Positions 15,614 through 24,589 of a stretch of DNA of 39,909 nucleotides are shown here, piece by piece. Under the pieces are notes generated by a model. The model saw nothing but the letters and a program-made list of their open reading frames with translations, was not told the DNA's origin and ran no database searches. The stretch comes from a virus: the IMG/VR virus record IMGVR_UViG_3300010430_000179, positions 1 to 39,909 of that record. One strand, written 5' to 3'. Position numbers and translations under genes: made by a program. Position 1 is the stretch's first letter; every line of letters starts with the position of its first letter.

Positions 15614-16360
15614 ATGACTGTAGCTGACGACCTTAGAATTTTAGTCGATGAAGACTATCCAGAAATGGTGGCGAATTTAAATATTATTCTTGACAAACTG
15701 GATGAATCGCATACAGAAATTGTAAATGAGATAATTACCATAAATGATGGCGTATTGGATGCGGCGGAGGCCGCACATTTTGCGGCACTGGAAGCAAAAC
15801 GGGTTGCGAATAGTTGGCTTTATACCGAAACTTATGGGAATTATGGCACTCTCAATTTAACAGAATGGCAGATTTGGGAAGAAAATGGGAATATTATTAC
15901 GACTCCCCAGTTAGCTTATCTCGGACCGGATACTTTTTCCTGTACGCCGGGAGTCAATTTTGCGGCAGGTTTGCCAATTTTGGTTCAGCCTGGAAATATT
16001 GTCAGAGTGGTTTTGAGCACTGTTTGGTTTCCAAATCCACCTCCGGGACCGCCACCTCCGGTATCGACAACCGTTAATTTGGTTCCGGGTGGGCCGGCAC
16101 TTCCGGGCGGATTGACATCGGTTGAAAAATCATCGGTAATTTACTCTCCCACGGTTAATTGGGATAGTGACCCGACCATCGAACCGCACCAAGGTGCATT
16201 TGCAACCGGATATAATCAATTAACTCAGGAACCGGGCGTCAATGGCACTTATGGATTAATTCCAAAGCGAGACCAGATAGAGTTGGGTCAAGATATTCAA
16301 ACAATTAACCGTGATGCATACCAGAGTTTTATCGATGATTATGAACCATATGCGGCGTAA
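15614..16360 (+). CDS. Unknown baseplate-region protein with proline-rich linker
   Basis: 248 residues. A helical N-terminus (LRILVDEDYPEMVANLNIILDKLDESHTEIV to about residue 65) may form a coiled coil. A strand-rich part follows (about 70-140), then a proline-rich linker NPPPGPPPPVSTT at about 144-156, and a second strand/loop domain. No family recognised. Its place between the spike tip and the gp25 gene suggests a virion, perhaps fibre-like, component. AAGGAG upstream. Confidence 0.6.
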   Translation: MTVADDLRILVDEDYPEMVANLNIILDKLDESHTEIVNEIITINDGVLDAAEAAHFAALEAKRVANSWLYTETYGNYGTLNLTEWQIWEENGNIITTPQLAYLGPDTFSCTPGVNFAAGLPILVQPGNIVRVVLSTVWFPNPPPGPPPPVSTTVNLVPGGPALPGGLTSVEKSSVIYSPTVNWDSDPTIEPHQGAFATGYNQLTQEPGVNGTYGLIPKRDQIELGQDIQTINRDAYQSFIDDYEPYAA

Positions 16361-16383
16361 ATAGTATTATAAGGGTTTAAATT

Positions 16384-16767
16384 ATGCCAACATATTCAGA
16401 TATTCCTTTTGATTTAGATATCAACGAGTTCGGGGACCTCATTTTGCTTGAGGATACGGATTCCATCCGGCAATCCCTGCGGACTATTGTTTTGACGAAA
16501 ATTGGGACAAAAACCAAATTTCAAAATCCAATATTCGGTTCTGCCACGGCAGATTTGCTTTTTGAAAAATTAAATCCATTTACATTATCAAATCTCGAGC
16601 AAGAGGTCGAGTTTGCAATTGAAAACTGGGAACCACGAGTACAGATTGAGACCATAAATGTTGAGTCGGACGTGGGCCAGCATGAGATTAAAATCCAAAT
16701 CACTTATTCAATAATCAATTTACAAATCACGGACGAATTGACAATTAACCTGTCGGTTTTGTCATAA
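16384..16767 (+). CDS. 25: Baseplate wedge protein (gp25-like)
   Basis: 127 residues (T4 gp25: 132). The pattern is typical: SDIPFDLDINEFGDLILLEDTDSIRQSLRTIVLTKIGTK, then NPIFGSATADLLFEKLNP and VEFAIENWEPRVQIETINVES. gp25 is the most conserved wedge protein, shared with type VI secretion TssE; it sits at the inner baseplate, where sheath polymerisation starts. The gp6 gene follows, as expected for wedge partners. Confidence 0.92.
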   Translation: MPTYSDIPFDLDINEFGDLILLEDTDSIRQSLRTIVLTKIGTKTKFQNPIFGSATADLLFEKLNPFTLSNLEQEVEFAIENWEPRVQIETINVESDVGQHEIKIQITYSIINLQITDELTINLSVLS

Positions 16768-16776
16768 GGATGAAAA

Positions 16777-19029
16777 ATGCCTGATGTAAAAGAGTTTTTT
16801 AATATTGATTTTAACGATTTAAAGCAGCAATTTAAGGAGTTTATTGAGGGCCAGACAGAGTTCCAAGATTACAATTTTGAGGGCTCAGCATTGTCACAGT
16901 TACTCGATATAATCACTTTCGGTATACAATATCAGCAAATGTATCTGAATATGGCGACCAATGAGTTATTTTTGGATACGGCACAAATCGATACCAATGT
17001 CTTTAAACTTGCAAACACTTTAAATTACATCCCGAAACGTAAAGCGGCAGCTTATATCTGGACCGGAATTCAGCGAATTAATGATATGATAAACGGTGAG
17101 TTATGGTCCGGAGCAGGGGATATCGTCCAACCAGACCCGCCAGACGACTGGAATTTAGCGACCGGGGTTGTAAATGGCGTTTATACCGTTGAGGATGAAA
17201 GTGCAAATCCAAGCATCGCCGACTCCCATACAGGTGCGGCGGCGGTTTTACAAATTGAGCAGGATGATGCCGGGGCTAAATTAATCTCGCAGGGTTTTGC
17301 AACTCAAATCGGGAAAAATTATACATTCACCGTCCGATATAAAACAAACGGGACGCAGACGGCCAGAGTAATCATCGGAGTGGCCACGGATATTTCCGGC
17401 GAATTATTGGATACAACCGTTTCATCGGCAGTCGCCGGAGAATGGGAGCAATTATCGTTTAATTTTACCGCAACAAACGCCTTGACTTACTTCACGTTAG
17501 GCGCAGGAAGTGATGACATAGGGGAGAACGTGCAATTTGACGAATGTCGCCTCACGCGTAATTTGTCAATCACTTTAAACAAATATTCCAAGTTTGCAAT
17601 GGGCAGCTTATTCCTGACAAATTTTGAGGACATAATCATCAATGATAATGAAATTCACGTTGTTCGATTATATGAGGGAGAGGTTTTTCAGCAAGACTGG
17701 GTTTCAGACGGCACGACATTTCAGGAATACACATTGGATTATCGGGATGAAATCGATAACGAAGAGCTGAATGTTTTTGTCGATGCACCGGACGGCTTTG
17801 GCGGGTTTATTATATCCACGGACCCATGGATAAACGTCAATACTGAAACCTTTGAAATCAACGACCCTGGATTTTATATTCAGCATTTTGAAGATTTGAT
17901 AATCAAATTTGATGACGGGCAAAGATTCCAGATTCCATTGGTAAATGAGCGGGTCCGGATGATTTATGTCAAAACTCAGGGGGATGCGGTAAATGGAAAC
18001 GCGGCCGTAATAACCATCGACCCAACCGTCACTTTTTACGATGAATTGACGGTGACCCGACTTGGTGTTTTGGAAAATGGGGTTGCTGAAGAGTCGATGG
18101 ATGCCATTCGAGCGAATGCACCTCTATATTATACGACTCAAAACAGGGCCGTAACCCAGGATGACCACAATATTTTGGTCAAGAAATATTCGCAGTTTGA
18201 TACCTTTTTCGATGCCTTTTTATGGGGCGGTGAGTTGGAATACGTTGAGGAAGTTCCAGTTACACCTCCAACCATCCCGGCCTCATTTTACAAAAGGCTT
18301 GTCGAGTTCTGGCCAACAAAAGAATTCCCGTTTGTCGATGTTGGGCATGTTTATTGCACGGCATTAAAAGATGATTTTGCATATCTCGACCAGACGGAAA
18401 TCGATGACCTAATTAACTTTCTAAATATTACCAAGATTGTGGCGATATTCTACAGATTTCTGCAGCCGCAAATTGTGCATATTTTGCCCACGGTCAATAT
18501 CAAGCACGAGTCAGTTTTAAATCTTGACACCGTTGCAATAGCCGAGCAGATTGATACGTGGCTCAACGATAATTTAGAGGGATTTAACAAAGTCTTCCAT
18601 CTCTCCAACTTTATCAAGTTTGTCGATTCAATCGATGAAGTCATTGAAACTTCAATTACTTATTCAACTCACGTCACGGTCAAAGATTCGGGATATGTGG
18701 CCGTCAGGCTTTGGAATGAGGTCGTGCCGAGTTCGATTTCCGGTATGGTAAACGGCTTTTTATTGACGGATGACGGGGCCGGCGGATTATGGTGGAATGG
18801 AAACTTGGTCGGCTCGATATCTTATACCGGAGACCCACTGCTTGGGCAGACGGGCGGATATATGATTATCAATCAGGATGATTATGTATCATTCGGCCTG
18901 CCTGCGGACAGCACTTATGATTTAAATTTTGAATATGCCGATACCCGGACGGTTGAATTAAACAGGGAGACCTTTTTGTTATTTGACCCAACCATATTAA
19001 ACGCAGAGGTATATCAGGAGACTCAGTAA
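16777..19029 (+). CDS. 6: Baseplate wedge protein (gp6/J-like) with inserted lectin-like domain
   Basis: 750 residues (T4 gp6: 660). N-terminal DFNDLKQQFKEFIEGQ...YNFEGSALSQLLDIITFGIQYQQMYLNMATNELFLDTAQ and later AIRANAPLYYTTQNRAVTQDDHNILVKKY are hallmark gp6/baseplate J motifs. The inserted segment at about residues 108-262 (KNYTFTVRYKTNGTQTARVIIG, WEQLSFNFTATNALTYFTLGAG, VQFDECRLTR) looks like a carbohydrate-binding jelly roll and interrupts the usual LNYIPK...LSITLNKYSKF region. The C-terminal part (about 650-735) has a second atypical strand-rich stretch. gp6 forms the iris of the baseplate with gp7 and gp53. Confidence 0.88.
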   Translation: MPDVKEFFNIDFNDLKQQFKEFIEGQTEFQDYNFEGSALSQLLDIITFGIQYQQMYLNMATNELFLDTAQIDTNVFKLANTLNYIPKRKAAAYIWTGIQRINDMINGELWSGAGDIVQPDPPDDWNLATGVVNGVYTVEDESANPSIADSHTGAAAVLQIEQDDAGAKLISQGFATQIGKNYTFTVRYKTNGTQTARVIIGVATDISGELLDTTVSSAVAGEWEQLSFNFTATNALTYFTLGAGSDDIGENVQFDECRLTRNLSITLNKYSKFAMGSLFLTNFEDIIINDNEIHVVRLYEGEVFQQDWVSDGTTFQEYTLDYRDEIDNEELNVFVDAPDGFGGFIISTDPWINVNTETFEINDPGFYIQHFEDLIIKFDDGQRFQIPLVNERVRMIYVKTQGDAVNGNAAVITIDPTVTFYDELTVTRLGVLENGVAEESMDAIRANAPLYYTTQNRAVTQDDHNILVKKYSQFDTFFDAFLWGGELEYVEEVPVTPPTIPASFYKRLVEFWPTKEFPFVDVGHVYCTALKDDFAYLDQTEIDDLINFLNITKIVAIFYRFLQPQIVHILPTVNIKHESVLNLDTVAIAEQIDTWLNDNLEGFNKVFHLSNFIKFVDSIDEVIETSITYSTHVTVKDSGYVAVRLWNEVVPSSISGMVNGFLLTDDGAGGLWWNGNLVGSISYTGDPLLGQTGGYMIINQDDYVSFGLPADSTYDLNFEYADTRTVELNRETFLLFDPTILNAEVYQETQ

Positions 19030-20402
19030 TGCCGGTCTTGGTCAATCAATATAAGAAAATCCAATATCTCATTGATGCACTCGTCATACCATTTTTGAAA
19101 ACTCAGCATCCAAAGTGGCGGGAGCTGATTTTGGTTTACTTGAAATATCTGGATGAAAACCCATTATTTGCGGCGATAAATTTCACGGACAATACCAATG
19201 TCAATGAAATGTTTTCCGAGCTTTTGGATGATTTTTTAGATTTATATTTCAAAGACGTTGTCGACCTGGATAAATTTGGGTTAAATGACGACAATAAACG
19301 GCTATTTATCGCCTTATCGAAACTGGTTCATAATTTAAAGGCGACCGGGACATCATTTGGATTTTTCTTTAATTCTTTCACAAATTTTTCAATTCCCACG
19401 GATACTGGCGATATAAATATCAATGATTTGGTGGTTGAATTGATAGAGAAGCCGGAATGGTGGCTATTAAATAATGACCCGACCAGACCATTTACATATA
19501 TTTTTAAGGTAAACGAAACCGATTTAACAAATTTAAGGGAGCTTATTAGAGAAGTCCATCCGTCAGGATGGTTGCAATTATTTTTGTATGAAGTGCATTT
19601 TGAGGAGCATTTCAGAGGATATGATTGCCTTGAATTAACGACCAGATATGGCATATTTTATAACGGGAAATATAATTATGACGGGATTCAGATGATTGAC
19701 GGAGTCCCCGAAGCCCTTTTATATCAGGGCGAATATGTGGTCGAAGATTTTATTTGTGCGCCGGATGATGCAATTGGCTCATCTTCACCGAATTATTTCG
19801 CTCAGCAGGGCGACTTGGTGCACCAGATTGTATCGGATATCGAAAAACAAATCGTGATATCCTCTGCGCCGGACATTGAATTTGTAACTCAATCGGATAT
19901 CGAACTTCCGCCTCCGGCTGATAGTTATGATTTATCCAACCAAAATGCTCAGCAGGCAGTGAAGCAATTTGGATATGATTTTGTCGCACAATCTTTTGTT
20001 GGTAATGGCGAAAAGATTATTCAGGTTGATTTAGAATTGGATAAATTTGGCACTCCGCCGGGTAATACTGAAGTCTGGATAATGGCACATACTGGCGTAT
20101 TTGGCACTTCTTCAGAACCGACTGCTCCCATTTTAGCAAATTCTGACCTTTTAGTGGCCAATAATGTTATGGGAGTTGGTAATTGGACATCATTTGATTT
20201 TACCGGAGTGGACCAAATAACTTTGACATTGGGAGTGAATTATTGCTTGGTATTAAAATATCAAGCATCGAACTTAGACTGGTTGCTCTTAGGATATGAT
20301 AATGCCGGTTCTCATATCGGAAACTTTGCTCGTTTTGCATCCGGGGGATGGGAAACATGGGCGGCATGGGATGTCTGTTTTCAATTGTGGACTCAACCAT
20401 AA
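19029..20402 (+). CDS. Baseplate wedge protein (gp7-like) with C-terminal jelly-roll
   Basis: 457 residues. The N-terminal 240 residues resemble the gp7/tail protein I wedge family: KWRELILVYLKYLDENPLF, LYFKDVVDL, then KRLFIALSKLVHNLKATGTSFGFFFNSF (about 90-117). Residues about 301-457 form a separate jelly-roll-like module (YDFVAQSFVGNGEKIIQVDLELDKFGTPPGNTEVWI ... DWLLLGYDNAG) that could bind sugars or hold fibres. T4 gp7 is over 1,000 residues, so the match is partial. The stop-start TAATG overlap couples it to gp6. Confidence 0.6.
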   Translation: MPVLVNQYKKIQYLIDALVIPFLKTQHPKWRELILVYLKYLDENPLFAAINFTDNTNVNEMFSELLDDFLDLYFKDVVDLDKFGLNDDNKRLFIALSKLVHNLKATGTSFGFFFNSFTNFSIPTDTGDININDLVVELIEKPEWWLLNNDPTRPFTYIFKVNETDLTNLRELIREVHPSGWLQLFLYEVHFEEHFRGYDCLELTTRYGIFYNGKYNYDGIQMIDGVPEALLYQGEYVVEDFICAPDDAIGSSSPNYFAQQGDLVHQIVSDIEKQIVISSAPDIEFVTQSDIELPPPADSYDLSNQNAQQAVKQFGYDFVAQSFVGNGEKIIQVDLELDKFGTPPGNTEVWIMAHTGVFGTSSEPTAPILANSDLLVANNVMGVGNWTSFDFTGVDQITLTLGVNYCLVLKYQASNLDWLLLGYDNAGSHIGNFARFASGGWETWAAWDVCFQLWTQP

Positions 20403-20410
20403 ATTTTAAA

Positions 20411-20419
20411 AGGTAAATA
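20411..20419 (+). promoter_or_regulatory. AGGTAAATA motif before fibre cluster
   Basis: AGGTAAATAGTATAAT lies just before the ATG at 20425. It shares TAAATAGT with the motifs at 3902 and 16356. It is too close to the start to act as an ordinary promoter for this gene, so function is unclear. Confidence 0.25.
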
Positions 20420-20424
20420 GTATA

Positions 20425-20955
20425 ATGAAAGCATTAGATAAAATCCCGATGAGTCGGGGCAGATTAAGAATCAATGTTTATAGGATTATCGAAGGCCGGA
20501 AAATTCCTATCGACAGGTTTAACGACCACAATTTAATCGTTTCATCAGGTTATCAGTTAATTACCTTTTTATTGGCGGGTGAACCGGGCAATCACAAAAT
20601 CACAAAAATTGCAGTCGGAGAAGACGGCACTGCGCCGGATGCATCAGATACCGATTTAACAAACAAATTCACGAAGCCGATTGATTCTTACAATTTTCTT
20701 GCGGACAATATTGTCCAATTTAATATCTCAATCGATACCGGAGAGGCGAATGGATTGCAAATCGCTGAGTTCGGGCTATTTTCAGAGGATGAACAACTTT
20801 TTGCAAGAAAAATAAGGTTACCGGCCATCCCCAAAGATTCGGATATTATTATCGAAGGGGACTGGACGATTTGGGTGTTTGAATGCAAGATGAACGATTT
20901 TGCGGTATATCCGAATATTGTCCATATCACGAACTCGACCATAGAATTACCATAA
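20425..20955 (+). CDS. Putative fibre-attachment/tail protein
   Basis: 176 residues. The pattern LIVSSGYQLITFLLAG, KITKIAVGEDGTAPD, VQFNISIDTGEANGLQIAEFGLFSEDEQLFARKIRLPAIPKDSDIIIEGDWTIWVF is shared by phage tail proteins that lie next to fibre genes. I know no assigned function with certainty. Located between the baseplate wedge genes and the first fibre, it may be an adaptor. Confidence 0.55.
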   Translation: MKALDKIPMSRGRLRINVYRIIEGRKIPIDRFNDHNLIVSSGYQLITFLLAGEPGNHKITKIAVGEDGTAPDASDTDLTNKFTKPIDSYNFLADNIVQFNISIDTGEANGLQIAEFGLFSEDEQLFARKIRLPAIPKDSDIIIEGDWTIWVFECKMNDFAVYPNIVHITNSTIELP

Positions 20956-20968
20956 GGGGAAGAAAATA

Positions 20969-22609
20969 ATGGCGACAATTAATGAGTTTTCAATATGGGA
21001 ACCAAATATTTATGAATTGGAAACGACAGACCCAGTCATAGGTGGGCCGACCGGAATATCGAATTTATCTCGTCAGCAATTGACGAACCGGACGCGTAAA
21101 ATATTTGATGTCTTGGAAGAAAATGGGATTTTCATTACCGAGTCCAACCATATTTATGAAGGGCAAAATATTGACGTCACGGCGACTTTTGAGGGAACTG
21201 TGGCGGATGGAGACCTTGTATATTGGCATGAAGGGAATGCTGAATACACAAAAGCCATTGCAGACGGGACGGAAAAGGCCACATTTGTCGGAGTGGCGGA
21301 CGTCACCAAGGGCAAAGTAATCGCCGGAGGCTTTTTAGAGAATCCGGTTGTCACTGGAGTGCCGGCCCAGAACGATATTTTATTCCTCTCAAATACCGTT
21401 GCCGGTCAAATGACGACTTCATCCTCAAATACTCCGGTTGGAAAATGGCTGTGGAATAGCGTAATATCCCTTAATTCGGGCGTGGGCGGCGGAGGTGCGG
21501 GTCAATTTGACCATGAGCAGGACACTTACCGCATGCTTTTAAACGACTCGTGGTTTTTGAATGGCACATGGGATAACCTTTTTGACGTCTCGATTTTACT
21601 TGACCCTGGATATACAATGTCGCATGATTTCGGGGAGAATAAATTCGATTTTACTGCGGGGCAGCTTTTTGAAACAACCAATTTATATGACCCAACTTTA
21701 GCAATAACTGTCGATCGGGCCTTTCCAAGCATCGATATGGATGATTCTGGCGCGACGGTGATTGAGTTAACCGCCGATGGTGGAGCAAACTGGGAAGTGG
21801 CGACAAATAATGCGGTGCATGATTTTTCAAATACCGGCACGGATTTACGATTGCGGGTGACAGGCGGCGGAACTGGTTCGGTCCGGAGTTATGGGGTTTT
21901 ATATAATCCCGATGTCAATCTCTGGAATAATATGGCGGCGATTTTACATTCGGCCATCACGGATGATGAACCGCTGAAGCATTATGCAGAATCGGCCATC
22001 CGGCACTCAGTTATTGTCGATGATGAGGCCGCAAAACATCGTCTTATAAATGACGGCTCGACTTCGACCACAGTACTTTGGAGTGGCAGTTATATCAACT
22101 CATTAATAAACGGCATTCAATCAAGTGGAATTTATGTTGGCGACAATGTATTTAAAATGGGAACCAACCTTCACGGTGATGATACTTCCATTCTTTATGA
22201 TAATCTGATAACTCCAATTCCTTCCGGTGTCACCGGGTGGTCGGATTTTTACTTTTTTACCGATAAGCGGTTGTATTCAGACACTCCCAGATATATCATT
22301 TTTGAAGGGCGACTGAAATGTACAACGAATAATGAGAGAGTTGGATTAAGAATCAGAATCAGCGGCACAATATCATCTCTTGGTGGACCTTTTGGTAATG
22401 ATGGCGGGTCGCCGGGTTCGGTCAGAGTTAAGGGATTTGGCAGTAATCCAAATAATTTTCATGCTTTTCAAATCGGTTTGGATACCAATGCAGTCGGAAA
22501 TGGTTGGGAAGATATCGCGATTCAAGTATATAGAAGTCATTTTCTGGCAACAGGTCAAATTGACCGATTACAAGTTTATTGGAATTCAAGCTATGCAGTT
22601 ATAAATTAA
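20969..22609 (+). CDS. Tail fibre protein
   Basis: 546 residues. The N terminus NEFSIWEPNIYELETTDPVIGG and GISNLSRQQLTNRTRKIFDVLE is a common attachment signature of phage tail fibres. A strand-rich shaft follows with glycine and threonine repeats, including GTGSVRSYGVLYNP. The last about 130 residues (from LYSDTPRYIIFEGRLKC) look like a globular strand-rich tip domain. A likely receptor-binding fibre; AAGGGGAAG ribosome site. Confidence 0.75.
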   Translation: MATINEFSIWEPNIYELETTDPVIGGPTGISNLSRQQLTNRTRKIFDVLEENGIFITESNHIYEGQNIDVTATFEGTVADGDLVYWHEGNAEYTKAIADGTEKATFVGVADVTKGKVIAGGFLENPVVTGVPAQNDILFLSNTVAGQMTTSSSNTPVGKWLWNSVISLNSGVGGGGAGQFDHEQDTYRMLLNDSWFLNGTWDNLFDVSILLDPGYTMSHDFGENKFDFTAGQLFETTNLYDPTLAITVDRAFPSIDMDDSGATVIELTADGGANWEVATNNAVHDFSNTGTDLRLRVTGGGTGSVRSYGVLYNPDVNLWNNMAAILHSAITDDEPLKHYAESAIRHSVIVDDEAAKHRLINDGSTSTTVLWSGSYINSLINGIQSSGIYVGDNVFKMGTNLHGDDTSILYDNLITPIPSGVTGWSDFYFFTDKRLYSDTPRYIIFEGRLKCTTNNERVGLRIRISGTISSLGGPFGNDGGSPGSVRVKGFGSNPNNFHAFQIGLDTNAVGNGWEDIAIQVYRSHFLATGQIDRLQVYWNSSYAVIN

Positions 22610-22625
22610 AAAGGAGAAAAACGAG

Positions 22626-23213
22626 ATGACAACTTATTTTTATAGTTATGGCGTAACCGGGAGTGAGGATTTAAAGGAATATTTCGGGACCCCGCTTGAG
22701 GCTCAATTAGACCCTCTGGAAACCGAATTACAGGGTGAAGATATATTTTTGCTCCCCGCAAATGCCACGTTTATTGAACCGATGGAAGCCGGTGAGAATG
22801 AAATGCAGGTTTTTGACGAAGAGTCCGAGACTTGGAGCATCGTTGTCGACCATCGTGGGACAATCCACTATGATGAAGATGCCGTTTCCTATGAAATAAT
22901 GGAGCTTGATGAAAGCGTCCCCGGCACTCATACCACGGAAGCTCCTCCGGCAGACCTTAAACAGCCTCATTGGACTGGCTCAGAATGGGAAGAGGGCGGG
23001 TTAGTTTATCATGACAATGGGCCGATAACCACAAAGGCGCAGGTTGATGCCATAACATCGACTGAAATCGATGCACTGGGCGAGCAAAAAGCCAAGACCT
23101 TAAAAATCGTGGCCGGAGATGGTGCATGTCCCGAATGGGATACTTTCATCGCGGCCAGAGATGCTCTTGTTGCCGAAGGTGACCAATTCATCATCGATAA
23201 CGAACTCGAATAA
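22626..23213 (+). CDS. Tail fibre assembly chaperone-like protein (Tfa type)
   Basis: 195 residues. It contains HWTGSEWEEGG (about 118-128), followed by a helical C terminus LGEQKAKTLKIVAGDGACPEWDTFIAARDALVAEGDQFIIDNELE, the arrangement seen in Tfa/DUF4376-like fibre-assembly proteins. The position directly after a fibre gene supports this. The chaperone is thought to help trimerise fibre tips. N-terminal part unassigned. AAGGAG upstream. Confidence 0.55.
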   Translation: MTTYFYSYGVTGSEDLKEYFGTPLEAQLDPLETELQGEDIFLLPANATFIEPMEAGENEMQVFDEESETWSIVVDHRGTIHYDEDAVSYEIMELDESVPGTHTTEAPPADLKQPHWTGSEWEEGGLVYHDNGPITTKAQVDAITSTEIDALGEQKAKTLKIVAGDGACPEWDTFIAARDALVAEGDQFIIDNELE

Positions 23214-23223
23214 GGAGTAAACG

Positions 23224-23736
23224 ATGGGACATTTATCAATAAGTAATCTGCCCGTTGGTTTTGTATTCCCGATTATAAATAGTAATGTGGTTCCCACAGG
23301 TTCCTTGGAATGTAATGGCGCACTGATATCGAAAACCACTTATGCCAATTTATATTCTGGTGGACAATTATCAATCAATGGGTTATATGGTGAATCTGGC
23401 GGCAGTTTTTATTTGCCAGATTTACGTGGCCGAGCATTAAGAGGTTGGGACCACGGAGCAGGGAGAGATACTGGTGCCGGTTCTCGTAACACAGATGAAA
23501 TCGGCGGAGTAACCGGTGATAATGTCGGCTCACATCAGCACGATAAATTTGCTGAGCATAATCATGGTCCATCACAGGGACTCAGATCGGTTGGTGAACT
23601 TATTGGAGGGTCGAGTCCACGGCAAATGGCCGAATTTTCGGGATTAGGAAGTCCTGCTCCCAATACAGGCTTGTCCGGTAATGGTCCTGAAACGATAATG
23701 AAAAATACCAATGTTATGTGGTGCATTAAATATTAA
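23224..23736 (+). CDS. Tail collar-domain fibre protein, copy 1
   Basis: 170 residues, essentially a single phage tail-collar domain. Motifs: LPVGFVFPIINSNVVPTGSLECNGALISKTTYANLYSG, GGSFYLPDLRGRALRGWDHGAGRD, GDNVGSHQHDKFAEHNHG, and the ending NTNVMWCIKY. Related to T4 gp12-type collar fibres, where this region forms the receptor-binding tip; the HQHDK/HNHG histidines may bind metal. It has no N-terminal shaft, so it may be a tip-only partner of the neighbouring fibre. Confidence 0.82.
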   Translation: MGHLSISNLPVGFVFPIINSNVVPTGSLECNGALISKTTYANLYSGGQLSINGLYGESGGSFYLPDLRGRALRGWDHGAGRDTGAGSRNTDEIGGVTGDNVGSHQHDKFAEHNHGPSQGLRSVGELIGGSSPRQMAEFSGLGSPAPNTGLSGNGPETIMKNTNVMWCIKY

Positions 23737-23748
23737 GGAGCAAAGGAA

Positions 23749-24579
23749 ATGCCGAAAACTTTAGTTACATCAACCGGCCAAAATTTTATAGAGAAAAGCG
23801 ATTCGCCTTCTGATGGTCTTGGATTTTTCTCCCAAGTTCAGCATTACGAGAAACAATTGGGGATTAATGGTGCGTCCAGTAATACCATTTTTACTCTGAC
23901 AAAACCATATGTGGTCGGCTCAGATACCTTAATGGTTTTCGTCAATGGTCAAAAAGCGGAATTAGTTGTATCAGCAACGGCTGCTTTGGAATATGAAGAG
24001 TCGGATTTACTGCGGGTTACTTTTGGTGCATCTTTAGACGATGCCGATGTCATTGAATTCATTGTATTGGGTGTTTATGAAATACTCGATACGACCCAAC
24101 TTTTTATGCCACCGGGCTTTGTTTTTCCAGTCGTCCACTCAAATACACCTCCGGTTGGGACTTTGCACTGCGATGGTTCATATATATCGATGACCACTTA
24201 TGCGGCCTTATATACCGGATTTCCTTTATCATTGGGCGGACAATATGGCACATCGGGCGGCAATTTTCGCCTTCCTGATTATCGCGGCCGATTTTTGAGA
24301 GGATGGTCGGCAGGCACATCCAGAGACCCTGACCGAGCATCTCGTGTATCAAGTCCGGCAGGTTCACCGGCAGGCGATAACGTTGGTTCATATCAGGCCG
24401 ACCAATATCGGTCACATAATCATCCACCTTATCCAGGGTGGGCAAATTTTATGTCTTCGACAGGAAATTCTCATGGAGATGCCGGTGATAGTTATGGCGT
24501 TATTGGTGCCACTGGTTTTGCAGGTGGCAATGAAACCAGGCCGATAAATACATATGTAATGTGGTGCATTAAATATTAA
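23749..24579 (+). CDS. Tail collar-domain fibre protein, copy 2
   Basis: 276 residues. The N-terminal about 120 residues (PKTLVTSTGQNFIEKSDSP, NTIFTLTKPYVVGSDTLMVFVNGQKAEL) are a separate attachment domain. From about residue 121 it repeats the collar domain of the preceding gene: FMPPGFVFPVVHSNTPPVGTLHCDGSYISMTTYAALYTG, GGNFRLPDYRGRFLRGWSAG, GDNVGSYQADQYRSHNHP and the end NTYVMWCIKY. A tandem duplicate that gained a shaft domain. AAGGAG start site. Confidence 0.82.
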   Translation: MPKTLVTSTGQNFIEKSDSPSDGLGFFSQVQHYEKQLGINGASSNTIFTLTKPYVVGSDTLMVFVNGQKAELVVSATAALEYEESDLLRVTFGASLDDADVIEFIVLGVYEILDTTQLFMPPGFVFPVVHSNTPPVGTLHCDGSYISMTTYAALYTGFPLSLGGQYGTSGGNFRLPDYRGRFLRGWSAGTSRDPDRASRVSSPAGSPAGDNVGSYQADQYRSHNHPPYPGWANFMSSTGNSHGDAGDSYGVIGATGFAGGNETRPINTYVMWCIKY

Positions 24580-24589
24580 GGAGCAAAAA

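Noticed and set aside
23224-24579. Diversity-generating retroelement target in collar genes
   Set aside because: No reverse transcriptase or template repeat in the window; the similarity is explained by duplication.
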